A program made the position numbers and the translations under genes. Positions 26,994 to 33,024 of a DNA stretch of 64,000 nucleotides are shown here, piece after piece; position 1 is the first letter of the stretch, and every line of letters starts with the position of its first letter. The notes below the pieces were generated by a model that worked only from the letters and a program-made list of their open reading frames with translations, searched no databases and was not told where the DNA came from. The stretch comes from Sulfurimonas sp. (GTDB lineage Bacteria > Campylobacterota > Campylobacteria > Campylobacterales > Sulfurimonadaceae). The stretch lies in the NCBI RefSeq assembly GCF_028714975.1, contig NZ_JAQTLH010000004.1, positions 62,001-126,000 on the forward strand, given 5' to 3'.

Positions 26994-28601
26994 ATGAATC
27001 GCGTAATAGTTATAGGTGCAGGCGGAGCGGGACTCGTTGCCGCATTAAGCGCCCATGAAAACGGTGCAAAAGTAACGGTTATAACAAAAGAGTACCCGAC
27101 AAGAAGTCAAACGAGTATGGCTCAAGGCGGTATAAATGCTGTTTTATCGGATGAGGGCGGCGATAGCGTAGAGGCACATATACAAAATACTCTAAAATCT
27201 GCCAATGGTTTGGCAGATGAAAAAGCAGTCAATTTTATGTGCAAAGAAGCCCCAAATGTCCTCAAGTGGCTAGATGGCATCGGAGTACCTTTTAGCAGAA
27301 CAAAAGAGTCACAAATTGCCCAAAGAAAACTAGGCGGTGCAGCAGCTCCAAGAGCCTGTTATGCGCAAGATTATACAGGTCTGAAAATCCTTCATACACT
27401 CTATGACAGATGCCTTGAAGCGGGGATTGAGATTTTAAACGAACGCTATCTGTTAGAGTTTATAACAAGCCAAGATAATAACGATAAAAGTTATGTTTGC
27501 GGTGTTAGTGTACTCAATAAGCGAAGCGGCGAAGTTGAAGTTTACGAAGCAAGCAGTGTCATAGCGGCAACCGGCGGATATAGCAGAGTTTATCATAATT
27601 ACTCGACAAACTCCGTCTCTACAACGGGTGACGGAGTTGCCTTAGCTTATCGAGCAGGAGCGAGGCTTAGCGATATGGAATTTATTCAGTTTCATCCGAC
27701 GGCACTTAAAAACTCTTCCATTTTGATTTCCGAGAGTGCAAGAGGTGCAGGTGGGTATCTGCTTAACTCAAAAGGCGAGCGGTTTGTAAATGAACTTTTG
27801 CCTCGTGATGAAGTAGCACGCGCTATTGATGATGAGATAGCAAAAGGGTATGATGTTTTTTTAGATATTCGTCATTTGGGAACAGAGTTTATAGAAAATG
27901 AACTTCCGCAAGAGGCAAAACTTGCAAAACTTTATGAAAATATCGACCCATCGGTTGAACTCATCCCAATCAAACCCGCAGCACACTATACGATGGGCGG
28001 TATAGAAGTAGACGAAGAATCTTCCTCATCTATAAGCGGGCTTTTTGCAGTCGGGGAGTGTGCAAATCACAGAGTTCACGGAGCAAACAGACTTGGCGGA
28101 AACTCGCTTTTAGAGCTTGTGGTATTTGGCAAGCAGGCTGGAAAGAGTGCAGCAAGATATGCAGACAGTTTTGATAAAAAAGTAGATTTATCGGAGCAAA
28201 AAAAGAGTTTTGAAGATAAAATCGCAAAGATAAAAGAGTTTTCAAGTGAGATAAATTTTTATGAAAAACAAAGAGAGTTGGGCGAACTTTTTTATAAAAA
28301 TTTCGGTATAAAAAGAGAAAAAACGGCTATGGGGACTCTGCTAAATGAAGTAAAAGAGATGAAAACGGCTCTGTCGAAGATGGGTGTGAGTGATAAAACA
28401 AAAGAGTATAACACAAACCTTATAGAGTTTTTGGAGTTTAAAAATGTATTGGAGTTAAGTGAGCTTATTTTAATCTCTGCTATAAGCAGAGAGGAGAGCA
28501 GAGGAGCGCATTTTAGGGTTGATTTTCCTTCACTTGATAATGAAAAGTTTCAAGCTCATACGATTATAGATAGAGACGGGGCGCTTAGCTATGAAGATTG
28601 A
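26994..28601 (+). CDS. fumarate reductase/succinate dehydrogenase flavoprotein subunit
   Basis: The FAD-binding GAGGAGLVAA is at residues 8-17. The segment SQTSMAQGGINAVL follows; in it the usual FAD-linking His is not obvious (TRSQTSMAQGG where SHTVAAQGG is common). Active-site segments HPTAL, ESARGAGGYL, the Arg in LPRDEVARAI, HYTMGGI and HRVHGANRLGGNSLLE are present. The 535-residue protein lacks a Tat signal, so it is cytoplasmic. It overlaps the iron-sulfur subunit by 11 bases. L-aspartate oxidase is an alternative for the flavoprotein alone, but the Fe-S partner argues against it. Confidence 0.85.
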   Translation: MNRVIVIGAGGAGLVAALSAHENGAKVTVITKEYPTRSQTSMAQGGINAVLSDEGGDSVEAHIQNTLKSANGLADEKAVNFMCKEAPNVLKWLDGIGVPFSRTKESQIAQRKLGGAAAPRACYAQDYTGLKILHTLYDRCLEAGIEILNERYLLEFITSQDNNDKSYVCGVSVLNKRSGEVEVYEASSVIAATGGYSRVYHNYSTNSVSTTGDGVALAYRAGARLSDMEFIQFHPTALKNSSILISESARGAGGYLLNSKGERFVNELLPRDEVARAIDDEIAKGYDVFLDIRHLGTEFIENELPQEAKLAKLYENIDPSVELIPIKPAAHYTMGGIEVDEESSSSISGLFAVGECANHRVHGANRLGGNSLLELVVFGKQAGKSAARYADSFDKKVDLSEQKKSFEDKIAKIKEFSSEINFYEKQRELGELFYKNFGIKREKTAMGTLLNEVKEMKTALSKMGVSDKTKEYNTNLIEFLEFKNVLELSELILISAISREESRGAHFRVDFPSLDNEKFQAHTIIDRDGALSYED

Positions 28602-29292
28602 TATTGAAAGAGAGAGAGTTGTTTGTTATGAACTAAAGACAAAAAACCAAACTCTGCTAGAAGCACTAAATGATATAAAGACTACGCAAGACGCATCTCT
28701 TGCATATAGCAGCGGCTGCAGAAGCGGCGTTTGCGGAAGCTGTGCTGTAAGGGTAAACGGTAGAGAGGTTTTAGCCTGCTCGTACCATATTCAAGACGGT
28801 GATTTAGTAGAGCCGCTAAACAACGCTCCCGTTATTCGTGACTTGGTCGTAGATATGGACAGAGCTTATAGTTTTAATGCAAAAGCAAAAGCTTGGCAGA
28901 GCGGTATCGTAGATGATGTTTTGCTCTCACATGAAGATGAAAAACTAAATGAAGTGCAGAGCGATTGCATATTGTGCGGTTCATGTTATAGCGCTTGCCC
29001 CGTTTATGCACAAAATAGTGAGTTTCTAGGACCGTTTTCGCTAACAAGAGTTTGGAGATATGTTAGCGATAAAAGAGAGCAAAACAAAAAAGAGAAGATT
29101 GATAACATTCAAACAAACGGTGTTTGGGATTGTACACTTTGCAACGCATGTACGCTTGTCTGCCCGCAGGGGATTTCAAGCAAAGCAGATATAGAAAAAC
29201 TAAGAGCAAGAAGTGCTATGTTTGGCTATATAGATCCCAATTTCGCTTCTTTTGGTTTTGGTGGCGGATTTGACGGAAGTCCGACATTCTAA
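28591..29292 (+). CDS. fumarate reductase/succinate dehydrogenase iron-sulfur subunit
   Basis: The electron-transfer subunit of the pair. The [2Fe-2S] ligands are C43, C48, C51 and C63. The C-terminal ferredoxin domain has CILCGSCYSACP (127-137) and CTLCNACTLVCP (181-191). Length 233 is typical. The protein ends in a Phe/Gly-rich tail (FGFGGGFDGS). No membrane-anchor gene (cytochrome b type or CCG-domain type) follows: the next feature is a structured repeat and then yajQ. The anchor may be elsewhere or the complex may be soluble. Confidence 0.9.
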   Translation: MKIDIERERVVCYELKTKNQTLLEALNDIKTTQDASLAYSSGCRSGVCGSCAVRVNGREVLACSYHIQDGDLVEPLNNAPVIRDLVVDMDRAYSFNAKAKAWQSGIVDDVLLSHEDEKLNEVQSDCILCGSCYSACPVYAQNSEFLGPFSLTRVWRYVSDKREQNKKEKIDNIQTNGVWDCTLCNACTLVCPQGISSKADIEKLRARSAMFGYIDPNFASFGFGGGFDGSPTF

Positions 29293-29412
29293 CATACCAT
29301 TTGATGTTACACACTGAAACGAACGCGTCCGTTTCAGTGGCATGGACTAAAGTCCCTACAACCCCCTAAAGCTTTTCGCATTCATGCGAAAGAACTAACA
29401 TCGTTTTATGTT
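29291..29412 (-). repeat. structured intergenic repeat, type B copy 1
   Basis: Read on the - strand: hairpin TTTCGCAT/ATGCGAAA (29374-29391), GCTTTAGGGGGTT core (29360-29372), hairpin GGAC-tttа-like loop-GTCC (29344-29355), then hairpin CACTGAAACG/CGTTTCAGTG with GACGCG in the loop (29312-29339). Small outer hairpins AACAT/ATGTT flank both ends. It lies between the Fe-S subunit and yajQ. A related copy is at 47095-47196 on the + strand. Confidence 0.72.
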
Positions 29413-29446
29413 ATAATTTATAACTATTTTACAAAAGGTTTAAAAA

Positions 29447-29944
29447 ATGGCAAAAGAGTACTCATTTGATATAAGTGCAAAGATAGATATGCAAAATTTT
29501 AAAAATGCTATAAATTCTGTGGATAAAGAAGTTGCTAACCGTTACGATTTTAAGGGTACGACTTATGAAGTTGACTTTAAAGAGAAAGAGAAACAGTTAG
29601 TGTTAGTAGCATCAAGCGATAACAAACTTGACGCTCTAAAAGATATTGTTATAACAAAACTCTTAAAACAAAATCTCTCTTCAAAAGTTTTAGAAGAGCA
29701 AAAAACAGAAAATGCCAGCGGTAACAATAGAAAAGTAACTTTTAAAATTGTTGATTATATCGATTCAAAAGAGGCTAAGAAAATAGTCGCAGAGATAAAA
29801 AACCTAAAACTCAAAGTAACAGCACAAATAGAGGGTGACTCTATAAGAGTAAAAGGGGCAAAGATAGATGATTTACAAACCGTAATCGCTAAGATTCGCT
29901 CTATGGAGTGGGAAGCGCCTTTAGTTTTTGAAAATATGAGATAA
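29447..29944 (+). CDS. yajQ: YajQ-family nucleotide-binding protein
   Basis: YajQ (UPF0234) proteins have two RNP-like domains. The signature NRYDFKGTTYEVDF is near residue 31-44, with the C-terminal IRSMEWEAPLVFENMR. Length 165 is standard. Family members have been reported to bind c-di-GMP in Xanthomonas and Pseudomonas, which fits the many GGDEF genes here, but binding in this protein is only inferred. A -10-like TTATAATTT lies at about 29410. Confidence 0.95.
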   Translation: MAKEYSFDISAKIDMQNFKNAINSVDKEVANRYDFKGTTYEVDFKEKEKQLVLVASSDNKLDALKDIVITKLLKQNLSSKVLEEQKTENASGNNRKVTFKIVDYIDSKEAKKIVAEIKNLKLKVTAQIEGDSIRVKGAKIDDLQTVIAKIRSMEWEAPLVFENMR

Positions 29945-29955
29945 GGGGATATTTT

Positions 29956-30606
29956 ATGCCAAAACTATCTATTTCCGATGCCGCAGAGCAACTAGGCGTA
30001 TCAAGAGAGGCGATTCATAACCGTATCAGAAGAGGCTCCCTGCAGAGCGTGGTTGAAAACGGCGTAAAGCTTGTTATCGTCGACGATGAAAAGAGCGCTC
30101 AAACGGTATCGAGAAAAATGGATAATAAAAAATTACCCAACCAGACGGATGAGAGATATTATAAATTTTTAGAAGAACAGAATGTAAAACTTCAGCAAAA
30201 AGTAGAAACTCTTGAGGGCGAAACAAGAACTCTAAGAGATCAAAAAGAGCGTATGCTTATAGAAGAGAGAATAAAGATTGAGAAAATTTATAAAGAAAAA
30301 GATGAGCAGTTAAAAAATATAATCAACGCAATCTCTTCGAAATTCATGTTAAACAGTACAAAAAATGATACTCAAGATGAGCTTTTTGAAGCAGAAATAG
30401 AAGAAAAAACCGATGAAGAATCTTTAGAAAATAGAAGGCTGATATCTTTAAATAAATATCTAAAGAGCGGAGATTTTTCAAAGAAAAAAATCTCAAAGAT
30501 AAAAGAGAAATTTCAAGAGAAAGCCAAAGATGATTCCAGAATCATAACGATAGGCAAAAAGTACTATATAGATGTTCAAAAGTATGACTATAGTGATTTA
30601 ATGTAA
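29956..30606 (+). CDS. helix-turn-helix and coiled-coil DNA-binding protein
   Basis: The N-terminal 45 residues (SISDAAEQLGVSREAIHNRI then RGSL and VVENGVKLVIV) form an excisionase/MerR-like winged helix-turn-helix. Residues ~65-125 are a Lys/Glu/Gln-rich coiled coil, followed by an acidic stretch and a basic C-terminal region (KSGDFSKKKISKIKEKF). Length 216. Proteins of this build are known in Campylobacterota but I cannot name the role; a dimeric nucleoid or partition-like factor is possible. Starts 12 bases after yajQ. Confidence 0.75.
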   Translation: MPKLSISDAAEQLGVSREAIHNRIRRGSLQSVVENGVKLVIVDDEKSAQTVSRKMDNKKLPNQTDERYYKFLEEQNVKLQQKVETLEGETRTLRDQKERMLIEERIKIEKIYKEKDEQLKNIINAISSKFMLNSTKNDTQDELFEAEIEEKTDEESLENRRLISLNKYLKSGDFSKKKISKIKEKFQEKAKDDSRIITIGKKYYIDVQKYDYSDLM

Positions 30607-30613
30607 CGCTATA

Positions 30614-31900
30614 TTAACAGTGCTCTATCCTGTTTCTGCCGTTATGTTTAGCAGAGTAGAGTTTTTGATCAGCCGCACCGATATAGTCGTCTAAAAAGTG
30701 CTGTTTATAGTGAATTTGCGGTGTAACCTCCACAAAACCGATACTTACACTATGTTGAACGGCTTTGTTGTCAATCTCTAAAAAGTTATCATAAAAATCT
30801 TTGCGGATTTTTTCTAAAACTGCCAAGCCTCTGTCTTTACCGATAGCAGGAAGCATGATGACGAACTCTTCCCCGCCGTATCTAATTATGATATCGGAGT
30901 TACGAATATTTTTTTTCACGATTTCAACAAAATGGACTAAAACTCTATCCCCAAAAAGATGTCCGTAAGTGTCGTTTATGGTTTTAAAATCATCCAAATC
31001 GCACATAGCAAGGATAAACGGGTTGCTTGTAGCCATAGATAGTTCGTACTGATTTTTAAATATATTTTTTAAGCTATGTCTGTTTAGTGCATTTGTCAGA
31101 GGGTCTTTTATAACTTTGTTATTCATCAAAATATTATCGATTAGTGCAAGTTCGGTTCCGATACTCAAAGATAACATCTCACACTTTTCAAGATAGGTGA
31201 TAATTACGCGATCTTCTTGCGTGGAGATGTTTGAGCGAATTTTTTTGGCAAAAAGATGTAGAGTGTTGTGCATATTTACGATAGTGTTATATTTTGAATT
31301 GTTTTGAATAATTCTTTTCCCATCATCATGCAGCCATGTCCCAAAATTACACATTGTTGAGTCTAACTCCGGAAAATTATCGACATTTTTATTATTGATA
31401 CAATCCGCAAGGTTTGAGAGCCAGACTAAGTGAGATTCATAGTGAGCTAAAATATTTTTTTCCATTAAATCTGAGAGTGAGGATATGCGGACATTATTTG
31501 TCAATTTTAGATTGCTTGCATACTCTTGCAGATATACAGACGCTACTTTGTTGTAAATATTGTTAAACAGTTGAAATAGATCTGCAAAGTTTGAGTTTAT
31601 GGAATTTTTATCAATTTTATTTATTAAAACATTTTTTAGGTTGTTTATCTCATTTGCTATGACAATATAGTGCGCATCTGAAGAGATTTGATGTTTTGCA
31701 AGAAGTTCAAACTGCTCTAGCAGTTGTTCCTCTTCAAATCTAGCGCAGATAGTTTTAATAATATTTTTATAGTATGACACATGCAATCGTGAATTTTCAT
31801 CATCATCTTTGCTTAGAAGACAATAGGTAGTATACTTATCTATAAACTCTTCTAAGATATTTTCTGCATCTTTAAATAATTTTGAAAAATCATATACCAT
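30614..31900 (-). CDS. CZB-GGDEF diguanylate cyclase (DgcZ-like, zinc-binding sensor)
   Basis: The C-terminal GGDEF domain is complete: LTNALNRHSL, CDLDDFKTINDTYGHLFGD, RYGGEEF (about residue 341) and SIGFVEV. The middle part matches the chemoreceptor zinc-binding (CZB) domain: a His in AHYESHLVW, Cys in MCNFGTWLHDDGKR and two His in NMHNTLH, the 3-His/1-Cys zinc set known from E. coli DgcZ. Another ~130 helical residues precede it. ATG 31900 is chosen (AAGGCGG ribosome site); an upstream in-frame start would add 20 residues of doubtful sequence. Confidence 0.85.
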   Translation of the reverse strand: MVYDFSKLFKDAENILEEFIDKYTTYCLLSKDDDENSRLHVSYYKNIIKTICARFEEEQLLEQFELLAKHQISSDAHYIVIANEINNLKNVLINKIDKNSINSNFADLFQLFNNIYNKVASVYLQEYASNLKLTNNVRISSLSDLMEKNILAHYESHLVWLSNLADCINNKNVDNFPELDSTMCNFGTWLHDDGKRIIQNNSKYNTIVNMHNTLHLFAKKIRSNISTQEDRVIITYLEKCEMLSLSIGTELALIDNILMNNKVIKDPLTNALNRHSLKNIFKNQYELSMATSNPFILAMCDLDDFKTINDTYGHLFGDRVLVHFVEIVKKNIRNSDIIIRYGGEEFVIMLPAIGKDRGLAVLEKIRKDFYDNFLEIDNKAVQHSVSIGFVEVTPQIHYKQHFLDDYIGAADQKLYSAKHNGRNRIEHC

Positions 31901-32009
31901 AATTTTGCCGCCTTGTAGAAAGTATAAATAAATTTTATCATAAAGATTTGATTGTATCAAAATAACACTTTAAACCTACTTTTACAAAAGTATTACTTAG
32001 ATTAAGCCT

Positions 32010-32033
32010 TGGAAGTGTAAAATTGCACTTCCA
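32010..32033. other. short perfect hairpin just upstream of tRNA-Ser
   Basis: TGGAAGTG (32010-32017) and CACTTCCA (32026-32033) pair perfectly around TAAAATTG. It ends four bases before the tRNA. It may be a processing structure on the tRNA precursor or a terminator for upstream readthrough. Confidence 0.4.
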
Positions 32034-32037
32034 CAAT

Positions 32038-32125
32038 GGACAGTTGGGAGAGTGGTTTAATCTAGTCGCCTGGAACGCGGCCGTAGCGAAAGTTACCGAG
32101 GGTTCAAATCCCTCACTGTCCACCA
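32038..32125 (+). tRNA. tRNA-Ser (anticodon GGA)
   Basis: The acceptor GGACAGT pairs with ACTGTCC, and CCA is encoded (32123-32125). The anticodon loop CTGGAAC sits between GTCGC and GCGGC, giving anticodon GGA for serine. The long variable arm (CGTAGCGAAAGTTACCG) is typical of a type II serine tRNA, and GGTTCAAAT is the T loop. The discriminator base reads A rather than the usual G of serine tRNAs. A 62-codon reverse-strand ORF here is only a tRNA shadow. Confidence 0.93.
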
Positions 32126-32164
32126 CCTTAAAATCAATCCTCTAGAATAAGCATTTTTAATCTT

Positions 32165-32287
32165 TTAAAAATTTACTGTGCAGTTTTTGTGCCCTAACAT
32201 TTGAGAAGTCCAAAGTATGTCTTCATTATTCATTAGCATTTGACTAGCAAATGTATGCCTCATCTGATAAAGATTTGTTCTTAAATT
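32165..32287 (-). pseudogene. C-terminal fragment of a tyrosine recombinase (integrase)
   Basis: Reading the - strand from 32287 to the TAA at 32165-32167 gives about 40 residues containing YQMRHTFASQML and WTSQMLGHKN, the H-x-x-R/LGH box of phage-type integrases. The expected catalytic Arg-His context RHTFAS and the LGHK motif are present, but the final Tyr segment is absent or altered (CTVNF stop). A TAG stop lies directly upstream in frame at 32288-32290, and the toxin gene occupies the rest. It lies 39 bases from tRNA-Ser, the classic integration target. Confidence 0.8.
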
Positions 32288-32574
32288 CTATTAGCTGCTT
32301 TTTTATAAACTTCCATACTATCTCTTTTGCCTACAGCTATAACAAACACTTCTATTTTGTCTTCAATTATTTTATAGACTATTCGTACTCGTTTATTGTC
32401 AACATAGACTTTTCTTAGTCCTGCAAGATTATTATTGGCTTTATTTCCAAGGTCATTACCTACGAGTGGATTTTGAGCTATTTTCAATAGCTTCTTAAAT
32501 ACAAGAGCTGTAGTGCTATTCCCCAATTCCTTTAAATCCTTGCTAACATCTTCATGAAACTCGATAGCATACAT
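32281..32574 (-). CDS. type II toxin, RelE/ParE superfamily
   Basis: A 97-residue protein with the RelE fold pattern: N-terminal IEFHEDVSKDLKEL, central LAGLRKVYVDNKRVRIVYKI and C-terminal VFVIAVGKRDSMEVYKKA. RelE-type toxins cleave mRNA on the ribosome; ParE-types poison gyrase. The LRKV..RIVY core favours RelE. The antitoxin stop is separated from the toxin start by one base. The 3' end overlaps the integrase remnant. Confidence 0.85.
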   Translation of the reverse strand: MYAIEFHEDVSKDLKELGNSTTALVFKKLLKIAQNPLVGNDLGNKANNNLAGLRKVYVDNKRVRIVYKIIEDKIEVFVIAVGKRDSMEVYKKAANRI

Positions 32575-32575
32575 A

Positions 32576-32875
32576 TTAGTTTAACTTGTCTAAATCTATA
32601 TTAAAAGATTTTGCCATTTCTTCAAGTGAAATAGTTTTGTATGGCTTGGAAGTTCTTTCTTTGACTATATTATAGATTTCTTGATGCTCAAGCAGTTCTA
32701 AAGCCTCACTCATTCTTTCATACTCATCTTTTGAGATTAAAACAGCTTCAACTTTATTGTTTTTAAGTATTGCAAACTTATCCATAGTGCTATCTTTGAT
32801 TTGAGATAAATAACTTCCAAATTTTTTCGCAAACTCTGATGATGGTATTAATTCATTTGTTGCATAAGTTACCAT
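32576..32875 (-). CDS. type II antitoxin, Phd/YefM family
   Basis: A 99-residue protein with the Phd/YefM N-terminal fold: SSEFAKKFGSYLSQI, then KFAILKNNKVEAVLISKDEYERM, the DNA-binding dimer region, followed by an acidic, flexible C-terminal tail (YKTISLEEMAKSFNIDLDKL) for wrapping the toxin. Antitoxin-before-toxin order and one-base spacing are standard. Its promoter overlaps the inverted repeat CGTA..TACG upstream. Confidence 0.85.
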   Translation of the reverse strand: MVTYATNELIPSSEFAKKFGSYLSQIKDSTMDKFAILKNNKVEAVLISKDEYERMSEALELLEHQEIYNIVKERTSKPYKTISLEEMAKSFNIDLDKLN

Positions 32876-32899
32876 AGCTTAATTCCCCTTGATATATTC

Positions 32900-32913
32900 C
32901 GTAATATTATACG
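32900..32913 (-). promoter_or_regulatory. antitoxin promoter with overlapping inverted repeat
   Basis: On the - strand CGTATAATATTACG contains the -10 TATAAT flanked by the inverted arms CGTA and TACG. It lies 25-38 bases before the antitoxin ATG. This is where a Phd/YefM-toxin complex would be expected to autorepress. Confidence 0.5.
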
Positions 32914-32963
32914 CAATTGTAACATATTTTTGGATATAAAAGAATTGTTTGTTTAATGGGGTC

Positions 32964-32977
32964 ATTCCAATTGGAAT
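32964..32977. promoter_or_regulatory. 14-bp perfect palindrome upstream of the SUV3-like helicase
   Basis: ATTCCAATTGGAAT is its own reverse complement. It lies 48 bases before the helicase start and about 90 bases from the antitoxin start, so it could serve as operator for either. No regulator can be named. Confidence 0.35.
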
Positions 32978-33024
32978 TATTTTTAAATATGTTCTTTGTT
33001 AAATCCTTTTGGTTACAATAATAT

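Noticed and set aside
31938-32126. 62-codon - strand ORF over tRNA-Ser
   Set aside because: It is the reverse complement of the tRNA (peptide GFEPSVTFATAAFQATR), a known artefact.
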